NCBI GenBank assembly: GCA_022616415.1
Contig: JAKEEU010000056.1
Span: 1-64,000, forward strand
DNA from: Candidatus Zhuqueibacterota bacterium
Lineage (GTDB): Bacteria > Zhuqueibacterota > Zhuqueibacteria > Zhuqueibacterales > Zhuqueibacteraceae
Direction: 5' to 3'
DNA length: 64,000 nucleotides
Made by a program: the position numbers and the translations under genes. Each line of letters begins with the position of its first letter. Position 1 is the first letter of the stretch. The notes under the pieces are model-generated. The model searched no databases, was not told the DNA's origin, and saw only the letters and a list, made by a program, of their open reading frames with translations. Shown here one piece after another: positions 7,870 through 23,520 of this stretch.

Positions 7870-9870
7870 TTATTGCGAGTTTTTTTCAATTCCCAGTTTT
7901 TTCATTCGCGCCAGCAGCGTCGTGCGATTAAGGCCGAGCAATTTCGCTGCACCGTTCTGGCCTCCTACAACCCCATTCGTCTCCTTCAGAGCTTTCAAGA
8001 TGTGCAGGCGCTCGGTTTCCTCCAGGGTTGAAATTTCCGTTTCAGACGTTAAAGGCTGTGGCGTAATGCCGATGTGCTCTGCTTGCAACTCGCTGCCGTC
8101 GCACAGAATAACCGCGCGCTCGAGCAGGTTGGCCATCTCACGAACATTGCCGGGCCAATGATAGCGCATGAGCCTTTCCATGGCGTCGGGGGCGATGTGC
8201 TCAACGCGTTTTCCCATGCGGCGCGCGAATTTGCCGACGAAGTGCTTAGCCAAGATGGGAATGTCTTCGCGGCGCTCGTGCAAGGCCGGCAAATGAATCG
8301 GAAAGATGTTCAGGCGATAAAAGAGATCGACGCGAAAGGTGCCGTGCTTCACAGCGTCTTCGAGATTGCGATTAGTCGCAGCAATCACGCGCACATTGAC
8401 TTTCAACGTTTGCGCACCGCCGACCCGCTCGAACTCCTGCTCTTGCAGAACGCGCAGGAGTTTGACTTGCGTTTCGAGCGGCAGGTCACCGACTTCATCG
8501 AGAAAAATCGTGCCGCCGTCCGCCAGCTCGAAGCGGCCTTTCTTTCTCACTGTCGCGCCGGTGAACGCGCCTTTCTCATGGCCGAAAAGCTCGCTCTCGA
8601 TCAACCCGACGGGCAACGCCGCGCAGTTGACTTTGATCAAGACGCTGTCTTTGCGGCGGCTCGACGTGTGAAGCGCCCTTGCCACCAGCTCTTTGCCGGT
8701 GCCGGTTTCACCGGTTACCAGAACCGTCGAATCAGTCGCCGCCACTTTTTCGATGTTCTGAAAAACTTTTTTGATCGCAGACGAAGCTCCAACAATTTCT
8801 TCGAAGTTGTGCGCGGTCTTGATTTCTTCCTGCAAATATATGTTCTCGGCCTGCAGCCGGTTTTTCAATTCCTCCACCTCGCGCAGAGCTGTTTGCAACG
8901 CTTCTTCGGCGCGTTTGCGCTCCAATTCGGCGCCGGCCCGCGCGGCAAAAATCTTCATAATTGCCAGCCCCGGCAACTCTGTTTCCATCGGCTGGTCGTG
9001 CAAAATTGCCAGATGGCCGATAATACGGCCCTTGGAATCGTGAATCGGCACACCCAAATAGGATTCCATCCCGGCTTCCTTTGGAAAAGTGGCGTACAAT
9101 TTTTCCGGATGATAGTAGGCTTGGCCGTTGATGACTTTTTCACACGGCGTGCCTTCCAAGGCATAAGTAAAGTTCTCGCAAATATTTTTGTTCTCCAAAA
9201 ACGAGACGGTGCGCACCGCGGTTTTAGCGGCGTCCGTGCACTCAGCCACGAAGGCGTAGCGAACATGAAAAGCTTCGGCGAGATGTTTGACCAGGGAATG
9301 AAAAAACTCCGTGCCGGTGACGGCGGCTGTTCCTGCGGTGATGGCGCGCAATTCTTTTTCGGCTTTAGTGCGCTCGGCAATTTCTTTTTGCAATTTGGCA
9401 TTAGCCTCCGCCAGCTCCGCCGTCCGCTGCCGAACGCGAAGCTCCAATTGATCGCGCGCTTCTTGCAAACGCTGCTGCAGTTTCCGAATGGTCAAATGCG
9501 CCGTGACCCGCGCCAGCACTTCTTCGTGCTGAATCGGCTTGGTGATAAAATCGACTGCACCGGCGTTAAAGCCTTTGACTTTTTCCACCGTCTCGGAAAG
9601 CGCGGTCATGAAGATCACCGGAATATCTTTTGTCTGCGCCTCGGCTTTCAGCCGGCGGCACGTCTCAAAACCATCAATGCCGGGCATCACCACGTCCAAC
9701 AGCACGAGATCCGGCATGCCAAAATGCACCTGTTCGATGGCGCTTTCGCCGTCGCGCGCCACCAAAACTTTGAAACCAGCCTCGCTCAAATAATCCACCA
9801 ACACGGAAATGTTGCTGGGGGTGTCATCGACAATGAGGATGGAGGATTTGTCGTCAAGAGGGGTCATCAT
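7870..9870 (-). CDS. Sigma-54-dependent response regulator with receiver and GAF domains
   Basis: This 666-residue protein has a receiver domain (about 1-130; acidic pair D15-D16, phosphate acceptor D59 in LVLLDVVMPG, K in FITKPI), a coiled coil, a GAF domain (about 165-320, ESYLGVPIHDSKGRIIGHLAI), an AAA+ sigma-54 domain (Walker A GETGTGKE near 387, GAFTGA loop, GGTIFLDEVG) and a Fis-type helix-turn-helix (GAAKLLGLNRTTLLARMKK). It should activate sigma-54 promoters when phosphorylated, with a second input through GAF. No dedicated kinase adjoins it; the giant hybrid kinase at 11912-18733 is the nearest histidine kinase. Its target is not evident. Confidence 0.95.
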   Translation of the reverse strand: MMTPLDDKSSILIVDDTPSNISVLVDYLSEAGFKVLVARDGESAIEQVHFGMPDLVLLDVVMPGIDGFETCRRLKAEAQTKDIPVIFMTALSETVEKVKGFNAGAVDFITKPIQHEEVLARVTAHLTIRKLQQRLQEARDQLELRVRQRTAELAEANAKLQKEIAERTKAEKELRAITAGTAAVTGTEFFHSLVKHLAEAFHVRYAFVAECTDAAKTAVRTVSFLENKNICENFTYALEGTPCEKVINGQAYYHPEKLYATFPKEAGMESYLGVPIHDSKGRIIGHLAILHDQPMETELPGLAIMKIFAARAGAELERKRAEEALQTALREVEELKNRLQAENIYLQEEIKTAHNFEEIVGASSAIKKVFQNIEKVAATDSTVLVTGETGTGKELVARALHTSSRRKDSVLIKVNCAALPVGLIESELFGHEKGAFTGATVRKKGRFELADGGTIFLDEVGDLPLETQVKLLRVLQEQEFERVGGAQTLKVNVRVIAATNRNLEDAVKHGTFRVDLFYRLNIFPIHLPALHERREDIPILAKHFVGKFARRMGKRVEHIAPDAMERLMRYHWPGNVREMANLLERAVILCDGSELQAEHIGITPQPLTSETEISTLEETERLHILKALKETNGVVGGQNGAAKLLGLNRTTLLARMKKLGIEKNSQ

Positions 9871-10086
9871 GATTTTTCAGCCATCTTTGGACCGTTCGAT
9901 TCTTTTCATAAAAGATGCAAAAAAATCGGCCGTTGTCAAGGCTTTCTTTGATGAGCAATTTGGGCTATGAAAATCTCTATCCCATGCAGCTAAAATGGCT
10001 CGGAACGGAGCCTGGAAATATCTGGCCCTTAAACTAATTTTTAAGTTATTTGCCCAAAAATCGGTAGACAAATTTGAATCCGAATG

Positions 10087-10103
10087 TTACATTTACGATG
10101 TAA
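10087..10103. promoter_or_regulatory. Small palindrome upstream of adaA
   Basis: TTACAT-TTACG-ATGTAA is a 6-bp inverted repeat 44 bases before the adaA start. It could be an operator, but no known Ada site matches it, so this is only a candidate. Confidence 0.25.
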
Positions 10104-10146
10104 GCCGTGCTGTTGGAGTGGTTTTCACATTCCAGTTGGAGAATTT

Positions 10147-10704
10147 ATGGAACAACTCACTCATGACAAGATGCTTGCAGCAACACTGCGACATGATACC
10201 GGCTACGACGGCAAATTTTACGTCGGCGTAAGAACGATGAAGATCTATTGTCTTCCCTCTTGTCGAGCCAAACTCCCTCTCATCAAGAATATCGTATTTT
10301 TTAGAGACCGCAAAGAAGCTATTGCCGCAGGTTTTAAAGGGTGTAAACGATGCAAAGCCGAATTCTTCCCCAATGCTTCACCCGTATGGCTGGCGGCTGT
10401 TCTTGCTTTCATGGAGAAAAGAAGAACCGCCAGGATCGGCGTGAGCAAGCTTGTTGAGCTATCCGGCGTTGATATTTCCACCATCAGAAGATACTTCAAA
10501 TCTCAATTTCAGTCTACGCCGATGGCATTCCATCGAAAATTGCGGCTGGCTCGCGCCAGAAAAATGATTGAAGAGGGAACCGACTATTTAACCGTAACCT
10601 ACGAATGTGGATACGAATCCGCCAGCGGATTCCGTGACGCGTTCATTAAAGAATATGGCCTTCCGCCGGGAAAATACTATGCAAACAGAACAAATCGTCT
10701 ATAA
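10147..10704 (+). CDS. adaA: AdaA-like methylphosphotriester sensor and AraC-type regulator
   Basis: The 185-residue protein has the zinc-thiolate Ada domain (VRTMKIYCLPSCRAK, then GFKGCKRCKAEF: four cysteines, the first being the expected methyl acceptor for DNA phosphotriesters) followed by an AraC-type DNA-binding domain (VSKLVELSGVDISTIRRYF, then ECGYESASGFRDAF). Methylation should turn it into an activator of the alkylation response. TGGAGAATTT precedes ATG 10147; the longer frame from 10084 has no such site. It overlaps the methyltransferase gene by 26 bases, the adaA-adaB layout known in Bacillus instead of a fused Ada. Confidence 0.92.
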   Translation: MEQLTHDKMLAATLRHDTGYDGKFYVGVRTMKIYCLPSCRAKLPLIKNIVFFRDRKEAIAAGFKGCKRCKAEFFPNASPVWLAAVLAFMEKRRTARIGVSKLVELSGVDISTIRRYFKSQFQSTPMAFHRKLRLARARKMIEEGTDYLTVTYECGYESASGFRDAFIKEYGLPPGKYYANRTNRL

Positions 10705-11287
10705 AGATTTGGAAAGCCCTCTGGGCAAGTTAGTCATCGGTGCTACTCCCAAAGGCTGTTGTCTTTTTGAATATCAAGACCGGGGCGGTCTTGTCAAAAT
10801 CCAGCGCCGCATCACAAAGCAATATAAATTGGAAATGGCGAGGGGAACAAATGCGTTTTTGGACCAGCTCGAATTGGAGCTGGATCAATATTTCCAAGGA
10901 TTGCGGCAAAATTTTTCGGTGCCGCTTGACGTTCGAGGCACACCCTTTCAAAGGGCGGTTTGGGAACAACTTCTCACCATTCCTTATGGCAAGACGAGAA
11001 CTTATGGTGAAGTCGCCAGGTTGGTCGGGAAGCCTCGGGCCGTTCGCGCGATTGGCCGAGCGAATGGTGACAACCCTTTGGCCATTGTGATTCCCTGTCA
11101 TCGCGTGATTCAGCATGACGGAAAATTGAAGGGCTACGGCGGCGGCTTATGGCGGAAAGAGCATCTTCTGACTTTGGAAAGTCGTCAATTCCCTCACCGG
11201 CGATGTGATAGTAAAAAAAATTGTATTGACATTCGCCAAATTTCTCCCGAAATTATCGCATCTTTGACAAATTCCGGAAAGCCGTGA
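10679..11287 (+). CDS. adaB: O6-methylguanine-DNA methyltransferase
   Basis: The 202-residue protein removes O6-alkyl groups from guanine by suicide transfer to the cysteine in IVIPCHRVI. It also shows GTPFQRAVWEQLLTIPYGKTRTYGEVA (DNA-binding helices) and RAIGRANGDNP, all typical. It starts inside the end of adaA, so translation is probably coupled. About 33 residues follow the normal C-terminus (after HLLTLES); this tail is not conserved and its stop overlaps the start of the truncated nuclease gene (GTGA), suggesting a rearrangement behind the gene. Confidence 0.92.
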   Translation: MQTEQIVYKDLESPLGKLVIGATPKGCCLFEYQDRGGLVKIQRRITKQYKLEMARGTNAFLDQLELELDQYFQGLRQNFSVPLDVRGTPFQRAVWEQLLTIPYGKTRTYGEVARLVGKPRAVRAIGRANGDNPLAIVIPCHRVIQHDGKLKGYGGGLWRKEHLLTLESRQFPHRRCDSKKNCIDIRQISPEIIASLTNSGKP

Positions 11288-11911
11288 TTAGCTTGGCGGT
11301 TTTAACCGATGACAATCCGAAATTTCGACCGAATGAATATTCTCGCGCGATCTGCGGATGCGAGGTGATCTTTCGTTATCCCTTGGTCAAGATTATCGAT
11401 TACCGCGATCGGCTGGCAGAGTTGAAAGCCAGCCCGCATCCATTCGCGATCATTGTGAGAGCGTATTTGAAAGCCCTTGAAGTTGCTGGAAATGTCACAG
11501 AACGATATGCTTGGAAAAAACGTTTTCTGCTCGAGCTTTACCAGCGGGGCATGAAGCATGAAACTCGGCTGGCTATTTTCAAGTTTATTGATTGGATCAT
11601 GGCTTTGCCGGAAGAAATGGATGCAGAACTTTACAAAGAAACTGAAATATTTGAGGAGACAACAACAATGCCATACATGACCACTCCACAACGAATTGAT
11701 ATGAAAAGGGGACTTGCGAAGGGAATAGCGACTGTGCTGGAACTCAAATTTGGCGAGGCCGGCCAACCTTTGAGTGAGCGCACCAACAAGTTGATTTACA
11801 AGATAAAACCCCCTGAAACCTTCGAGAAATTGATGGAACAACTAAAATACGCCCGGAGTTTGGCGGAAGCTGAAAAACTTTTTGACGAAGTCGAATCGCA
11901 GTACCAGGAAG

Positions 11912-11922
<11 letters not shown>
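11284..11922 (+). pseudogene. C-terminal remnant of an Rpn/PD-(D/E)XK-type transposase-like nuclease
   Basis: The 212-residue frame begins with ISLAVLTDDNPKFRPNEY, which in full-length members lies in the middle of the protein, after the nuclease core. The rest matches the usual C-terminal part: FIDWIMALPEE, MPYMTTPQRI, and a DUF4351-like end (ATVLELKFGEAGQPL). The catalytic D-x(n)-E-x-K region is absent, so nuclease activity is not expected. It starts with GTG overlapping the adaB stop and ends 11 bases inside the convergent giant kinase gene. A 5' truncation during rearrangement is the likely origin. Confidence 0.65.
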
Positions 11923-18733
<6,811 letters not shown>

Positions 18734-18953
18734 ACCTTTTTCCTTTTACTCGTCCAAAAACGGCGCTCGATTTGTCAAACAACTGTAAGCTGCAGGTGAG
18801 TATTATAAAAGAATAAATTAAAATAGCAAGTGGGAATGTTTAGCCAGGTGGGCCGGCCAAGCCGCCGGAAATCTCAGGGTGACGATTTGGCGCCGCTAAA
18901 AAATTTTCGGAAAAAACTTGCTTTGTATGTAAAGATTTTTGGCCATCAAAATC

Positions 18954-20087
18954 TCAGCACTTGAAAATCATTTCCCGCTCTTCCAACTTTTTGCCATTAA
19001 TCGTTACGCTCAGGCGATACAGGCCCTCCACGCGCGGCTGCGAGTTTTTATCGACAAAGTGAATCCGCTTGATAACACTCTTCGTCTCGCCGGCTTTGAT
19101 TTTGCCTTTCCATATTTGATACGTGCTCTTGCGCCGCGCCGTGCTTTTGCCTGGCTCATCCATTAGCAGCAGGACAACGGCGCCGGTTTCGCTCTCATTC
19201 AAATTGACAATTTCAACGTCACAAGGCAAGAACTGATTGATTTTAATCCGGCGCGGCGTGTTGTTTTGCCAGGTCACTTTCAGATTGGAATTCGTTCCGT
19301 ATCCTAAAAGCTTCAACGCCGCCGGGTGGCCTTCGTCAATCAGCGTTCGCAACGCGCGCGCCAGAATCCAATGGCGCTGCTTGGTGGCGTCCGGCGTGTT
19401 CCATTCCTTCGTCCATTCCAAAATAATCCCAGGATTGTCTTTGGAAATGTCGTTGAGATTGTTGGCGACGGATTTTTGCACGTAGTCCGAGGGATCGTCC
19501 AGCAATGGCTCAAGAATCGTTTTGAGCGGCGAGGGGTCTTCTTTCAAATCATTGATGTGGGCGAGCATGACGCCGCGCGGACGAAAGGCCTCCGTCGCCA
19601 AACGCCGGACCGCAGGATTCTCGTGTTTGATCCACTCGCGCACGAGCGGAAAAACCGCCGTAACGCCGTGCCGAATAATCAAATTGTGCAAGATCGTCGC
19701 CGACAGCTCGCGCGGCCACGTGCCTTCCAATGCGCCGGTGAAGTGAAGCCATTCAAGCTGCTTCTTCAAATTATCGGGATAGAGGATAGGAATTACAAAC
19801 GCTGCAACACCGCGAATCTTCTCAGCCGGCGAGGCGGACAGCGCCGCAATAAGCGCGGCCTCGTTCCGTTGCGACTCCGCGAGCTCAACCGCGAGTTGCG
19901 CCATTAAGCGCACTTGTTCTTGCATTCCGGCCGCAAAGAAATTTCTCTTTTCCAGCTCGCGTTTTAACCCTTTCCAAGATTGGCCTGGAAAATGTTGCAC
20001 GAGAATGCTTTCAAGGGCGGCAATGCTGTTACGCGCTGGTGTCTCTTTCGGGACGCCTTCGCCTTTTTTCGGTTTTCGGGTTTCCAT
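18954..20087 (-). CDS. AlkC/AlkD-like DNA alkylation repair HEAT protein
   Basis: The 377-residue protein is built of HEAT-like helical repeats with the segment DDPSDYVQKSVANNLNDISKDNP, typical of AlkC/AlkD base-excision glycosylases that remove 3-methyladenine and other positively charged alkylated bases. The last 120 residues form a beta-rich extension (VEIVNLNESETGAVVLLLMD ... YRLSVTINGKKLEEREMIF) as in AlkC proteins with an Ig-like domain. It lies 9 kb from adaA/adaB, giving the region several alkylation-defence genes. Catalytic residues were not assigned, so glycosylase activity is inferred from the family. Confidence 0.75.
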   Translation of the reverse strand: METRKPKKGEGVPKETPARNSIAALESILVQHFPGQSWKGLKRELEKRNFFAAGMQEQVRLMAQLAVELAESQRNEAALIAALSASPAEKIRGVAAFVIPILYPDNLKKQLEWLHFTGALEGTWPRELSATILHNLIIRHGVTAVFPLVREWIKHENPAVRRLATEAFRPRGVMLAHINDLKEDPSPLKTILEPLLDDPSDYVQKSVANNLNDISKDNPGIILEWTKEWNTPDATKQRHWILARALRTLIDEGHPAALKLLGYGTNSNLKVTWQNNTPRRIKINQFLPCDVEIVNLNESETGAVVLLLMDEPGKSTARRKSTYQIWKGKIKAGETKSVIKRIHFVDKNSQPRVEGLYRLSVTINGKKLEEREMIFKC

Positions 20088-20094
20088 AACGGTT

Positions 20095-20125
20095 ACCGTC
20101 CGGGCGCTCGAAGCGTCCGGACGGT
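20095..20125. repeat. Hairpin between the VOC gene and the AlkC-like gene
   Basis: ACCGTCCGG (20095-20103) pairs exactly with CCGGACGGT (20117-20125), with further pairing inside. It lies just after the VOC stop. No T-run follows, so a classical terminator is not certain. Confidence 0.5.
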
Positions 20126-20129
20126 TATC

Positions 20130-20492
20130 CTACTCGATTTTAAAATGCGGGTTCTCAATGATACCGAACACATTCCCAAACGGATCGCGCACCGTTGCGA
20201 CGAGGATTCCTTCGCCGATGTCTTGCACCTCGCTGTTCTTTTGCGCGCCAAGCTCGAGCAGGCGTTTGAATGCTTCCTTGGCATTGATCACGCCCCAATA
20301 AACGCCGACGTTGTTGCCTTTTTTGACGCCGGACATATTCGGATCAAGCCCCAATTCAAACCCGCCGACGTTGAAGCCGACATAAAAGGGCTGGTCGAAG
20401 TACGGTTGCTTGCCCAATAAAGTGCTGTACCAGGCTTTGGCTTTGTCGAGATTATCGGCGTGGTAGATGGCGGTTCGCAATCCCTGAAACAT
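20130..20492 (-). CDS. VOC family (glyoxalase/dioxygenase-like) protein
   Basis: The 120-residue protein has the paired beta-alpha-beta-beta-beta modules of the vicinal-oxygen-chelate fold (LRTAIYHADNLDKAKAWYSTLLGK at the start, GNVFGIIENPHF at the end). VOC proteins bind a metal for isomerase, lyase or dioxygenase reactions, or bind antibiotics; the substrate cannot be told. AAGGAGG precedes the ATG. It starts a run of small accessory genes on the minus strand. Confidence 0.85.
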   Translation of the reverse strand: MFQGLRTAIYHADNLDKAKAWYSTLLGKQPYFDQPFYVGFNVGGFELGLDPNMSGVKKGNNVGVYWGVINAKEAFKRLLELGAQKNSEVQDIGEGILVATVRDPFGNVFGIIENPHFKIE

Positions 20493-20504
20493 TGTTCTGC
20501 CTCC

Positions 20505-20922
20505 TTAAAGTTGTTTCTTCACAAATTTTTCCGCAACTTTCCTGGTAGCGTTGCGCGAATTTTTGAGCTGCTTGCGGATGAGCTTGAGCATCGGCTCTTT
20601 GTCTTTGATTTGACCGAAGAATTGCTCGACAGACTTGATCACGTGCCCCAACGCAATATTGCGGCACTCGGCATTTTGATATTTCGCTTTTTCAACTTGC
20701 AAGAGCGCTTGCACAATCTTTATGGAGATAAAGCAGAGCCGGCGCTTTTTCACTGATGAGGCGAAGGATTTTGTCACAGCCATATTTGATGTTCGCCTGG
20801 TCTGCGTTCAAACCCTCGAAAATCTCGGAAAGCAGTTCCGGCATGTCCATGACTTTTGCCGCGATCGCTTCCTTGTCAGAATCTTTTTTGGAAATATGTT
20901 GGAGCAATTTGGGGTCTGACAT
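20505..20922 (-). pseudogene. HEAT-repeat-like protein, internally deleted and frameshifted
   Basis: Two frames together resemble one helical-repeat protein. The upstream frame (20922 to 20692) gives MSDPKLLQHISKKDSDKEAI and IKYGCDKILRLISEKAPALLY. The downstream frame (read to 20505) gives IVQALLQVEKAKYQNAECRNIA and IKSVEQFFGQIKDKEPMLK, ending with a basic NATRKVAEKFVKKQL tail. Intact relatives have about three more helices between these parts. An internal deletion that also shifted the frame explains the layout. GAGGAGAT still precedes the start. Confidence 0.6.
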
Positions 20923-20937
20923 CGCCGATCTCCTCTT

Positions 20938-21630
20938 TTATTTTTGGAGTCCCTCGAAATGTCGTTCGGTTGTAAGCTTCGGGCTTGCAAATGGATCTAA
21001 TGCCATCCTGATCGGTTTCGGTAGCCGGCGTCCGAACCAACGCAGCCCGCCATTGCCCAGCAGCTTCCGGATGAAATCCCAGTCAACGATTGAGACAAGC
21101 TGTTTTAAATCCTGTCGATCTTGTTCGCGGCGCTCGGATCCGGCCCGCAAACATGACACTGCTTTTGGAATGAAAGCCAACTCCGGCGGCCCGGCTTTAT
21201 ACGAAACACCCTCCCAATTCAGTAGACGAAACCGCTCTTGAATCATTCCAGGAACTTCCAAACTCAATGCGAAACCCAATGAGAAAACGAATCCACGTGG
21301 CGTTCGACTATAGCATGAGATGTCTAACAGACCGTCGGGGTTGAAAACGTGGACAAAGCCGGTCCTCGGCGTGAGCACCTTGGCGATCGGGAACCCTTCC
21401 GCAATGGCAACTTCGGAAAGGCGCAGGATACGAACATCATCCGAAGGGTCTAAAACAGATCGACGCGTTTGAAAAAGCTCTCGACTGACGGCAACGTCTA
21501 CATCGTGGGGTTGTCGGTAATTATTCAACCGCGGCAAAAAAGACAGAGAGCCTGATACGAAGTATTCCTGGGAGTCTCCAACAAGCTCTTGAAGCCGAAT
21601 GAGGAGGCGCTTTGGATTCTTTAGTTCCAT
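20938..21630 (-). CDS. Nucleotidyltransferase-like protein of unknown role
   Basis: The 230-residue protein shows a nucleotidyltransferase-type opening: GSLSFLPRL followed by HDVDVAVS (the GS and DxD pair that binds nucleotide and metal). The rest (RLSEVAIAEGFPIAK, LDISCYSRTPRGFVFSLGFA) is not recognised. It could be an AbiEii-like toxin component or a stand-alone transferase, but no antitoxin partner is adjacent. The stop lies 15 bases from the start of the broken HEAT gene. Confidence 0.5.
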   Translation of the reverse strand: MELKNPKRLLIRLQELVGDSQEYFVSGSLSFLPRLNNYRQPHDVDVAVSRELFQTRRSVLDPSDDVRILRLSEVAIAEGFPIAKVLTPRTGFVHVFNPDGLLDISCYSRTPRGFVFSLGFALSLEVPGMIQERFRLLNWEGVSYKAGPPELAFIPKAVSCLRAGSERREQDRQDLKQLVSIVDWDFIRKLLGNGGLRWFGRRLPKPIRMALDPFASPKLTTERHFEGLQK

Positions 21631-21631
21631 C

Positions 21632-22099
21632 TTACCACCTTAATTGCGCCGATTTACTTTTTTCAAGGTGTTCCTGACAACCCACTGCATAAGCTTCGCG
21701 AATGAATGCTGCCAGCTCTTCGTCAATGTCTTCGCGCTTGGCCAGTCGAAAACGGTGAACATGATCGCGCGGCGTTGGCGACTCGATGCGAAAGAAGCGC
21801 GGATGCTCGACTTTGCTTTTGAGCCACACGCCGCCTTCGATCCAATTCTTCTTGATGACAGCACCCGCAAACCGCACACGCACTTGAAAAATGATCCGGG
21901 TTTTCTGGGCATACACCGTCATCGGCCCGCATTTCTTCACGAGCGTCAAATAGCGATCAAATATTTTGCGCAAAATGGGGTCTTTGCCTTTGAAGTGATC
22001 ATCCAATGAGTGACGACTGCACGAATGCCACATCTTCGGCGTCACGAATTGATGGCCACATCTCGGGCACGTCCAGAGCGGTTTCTTTTTTCCCGGCAT
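21632..22099 (-). CDS. DUF5655 protein with N-terminal zinc ribbon
   Basis: The 155-residue protein begins with a small zinc ribbon (WTCPRCGHQFVTPKMWHSC) followed by a DUF5655-like domain (LTLVKKCGPMTVYAQKTRI, GVWLKSKVEHPRFFRIESP). The domain is often found near nucleases or as a stand-alone protein; its activity is unknown. It ends 2 bases before the start of the nucleotidyltransferase-like gene, so the two are probably co-translated. Confidence 0.75.
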   Translation of the reverse strand: MPGKKKPLWTCPRCGHQFVTPKMWHSCSRHSLDDHFKGKDPILRKIFDRYLTLVKKCGPMTVYAQKTRIIFQVRVRFAGAVIKKNWIEGGVWLKSKVEHPRFFRIESPTPRDHVHRFRLAKREDIDEELAAFIREAYAVGCQEHLEKSKSAQLRW

Positions 22100-22155
22100 G
22101 AGCGGTTCCGTATAAACTGTTCAGCGCTTAAAAGCGCAGAAGGGCACCGCGGTTT

Positions 22156-22926
22156 TTAATCATCACCAATCGTTGCCTTTAACAGCGCCATGCTTGTACG
22201 CTCCGTGCGTTTATCTGCATCCTGTTCGAAGTCCCACAATGTCATTGAAACCCCGACGACTCGTCCGGTGTTTGCCAAACGCTGCACTACCTTGCGAAGC
22301 TCATTCAGCGTTGGACCGCCTTTAACCGGATACCGCACCGCCGGCGCTTCAGAAGCGTCGATCACGTCCGTATCCAAATGAATGTGGATCGGTCTCTCGG
22401 ATGAGACAAGTTGAGGGACGGAAGTCACCTCCGCCACATGCAGCACCCCCGATTGCTGCAGCAGCTCGCGTTCACCCGGATCGAGATCGCGTGCATTTGC
22501 TATGATGACGTCACGCTCCGGTAGCGGTGTCAATTCCACAGCTTGCATCAAGGTTTGATCGCCTCGCCCGACGATCATCGCCAAGGGCATTCCGCCGATA
22601 AATCCGCTGGGAGTTGTTTCCCACGTATTGAAGTCGCCGTGCGCGTCAAGCCACACGAGGCGTGGATTCACGCCGGCGCGTTGCAAGCCTGCCAGCACGC
22701 CGATGACGGTACAACAATCGCCGGCAATGCTGACCGGCCGGTAACCGCTTTTCACGGTGTTCGCAACGATATCAGCCAAATGGCGATGCACGATTGCCAT
22801 TCGCTTTATTTGACCCTTTTCTTGCGGAAGCGGCTTGTTGATGATCCAATCCCGCAACGCCAATCTTTCCGCCGCGGGAAGCGGCTTTTCCAGAAAAAAC
22901 GGCGACAACACGAATCGATTCTGCAT
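22156..22926 (-). CDS. Arginase/agmatinase (ureohydrolase) family protein
   Basis: The 256-residue protein has the metal-binding blocks LVWLDAHGDFNT (Asp, His, Asp) and IHIHLDTDVIDAS (two Asp). The block that usually carries the first metal histidine (GGDHS) reads AGDCCTVIG, with Cys in its place, so the metal site and substrate may differ from true arginase. TPSGFIGGMPLAM and GGPTLNELRKVV fit the family. ATG 22926 is preferred because GAGGAAC precedes it; an in-frame ATG at 22959 would overlap the upstream gene. Confidence 0.82.
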   Translation of the reverse strand: MQNRFVLSPFFLEKPLPAAERLALRDWIINKPLPQEKGQIKRMAIVHRHLADIVANTVKSGYRPVSIAGDCCTVIGVLAGLQRAGVNPRLVWLDAHGDFNTWETTPSGFIGGMPLAMIVGRGDQTLMQAVELTPLPERDVIIANARDLDPGERELLQQSGVLHVAEVTSVPQLVSSERPIHIHLDTDVIDASEAPAVRYPVKGGPTLNELRKVVQRLANTGRVVGVSMTLWDFEQDADKRTERTSMALLKATIGDD

Positions 22927-22945
22927 CGATGTTCCTCTATAAGTT

Positions 22946-23407
22946 TTACATTTTGACATAATGGCCTTCGATAAACGTTTGCCATTGTTTGCCGTCCTGG
23001 GATACTTCCATGCGGTATTTGTATTGGCCGTCTTGGCGGAAATCCCAGATGGCGCGGGTGTGACCCTGCGCTTCTTTATTGGTCATGGTCAGAACATTGT
23101 CCTCGAAGCCGCCGCGGAAGATATTCGGCGACATGCCCATCGAGTCGAGCCAATACATCTCGTAGCATTGCTGATTTGCCTCCCAACGCAGCACGCCGTG
23201 GCCGTGAAAAGTGATCCTGCCATTTCGTTCTTGCTCGTAATCTTGCACGACAGCGAAACCATCCAGCGCCAGGCGATTTTCCACGCGGCTGATCGCCGTG
23301 CCGCCTTGAGGATCCCAAGGCGACGGGAAAAGTTTTTCTTCACCGGTCCAGCGACCGACGATGCGCTCGAGCTTGCGATGCGCCTCGGTCGGTTTGGGCA
23401 TTTCCAT
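22946..23407 (-). CDS. DUF1579 protein
   Basis: The 153-residue protein matches DUF1579 in layout: KLERIVGRWTGEEKLFPSP, a run of beta strands with ALDGFAVVQDYEQ and FHGHGVLRW, and MEVSQDGKQWQTFIEG at the end. The fold is probably a lipocalin-like barrel; no activity is known. AAAAGGAGCC precedes the ATG. It lies 19 bases upstream of the arginase-family start, so the two may share a transcript. Confidence 0.8.
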   Translation of the reverse strand: MEMPKPTEAHRKLERIVGRWTGEEKLFPSPWDPQGGTAISRVENRLALDGFAVVQDYEQERNGRITFHGHGVLRWEANQQCYEMYWLDSMGMSPNIFRGGFEDNVLTMTNKEAQGHTRAIWDFRQDGQYKYRMEVSQDGKQWQTFIEGHYVKM

Positions 23408-23461
23408 TTGAGGGCTCCTTTTTATTCTACGAGTTTATTTGCATTTTGATAAAACGTAACT

Positions 23462-23511
23462 CGTAAAACGTAATCCGTAATCTATGTCAGATTTACGTAT
23501 TACGTTTTACG
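23462..23511. repeat. Inverted repeat CGTAAAACGTAAT / ATTACGTTTTACG
   Basis: Perfect 13-bp arms at 23462-23474 and 23499-23511 lie just after the DinB-like gene stop (23521). A related half, TTACGCCTTACGTTTTAC, occurs near 6333-6350, so this is a dispersed family. It could stop transcription or protect the mRNA end. Confidence 0.6.
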
Positions 23512-23520
23512 CTTTAAGCT

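Noticed and set aside
8074-9951. 625-codon open frame on the plus strand
   Set aside because: It is antisense to the receiver/GAF/sigma-54 regulator, which has full domain support; the frame is a codon-usage shadow.
20938-21630. AbiEii/AbiEi toxin-antitoxin pair
   Set aside because: Only a nucleotidyltransferase-like motif is seen and no AbiEi-like partner adjoins it.
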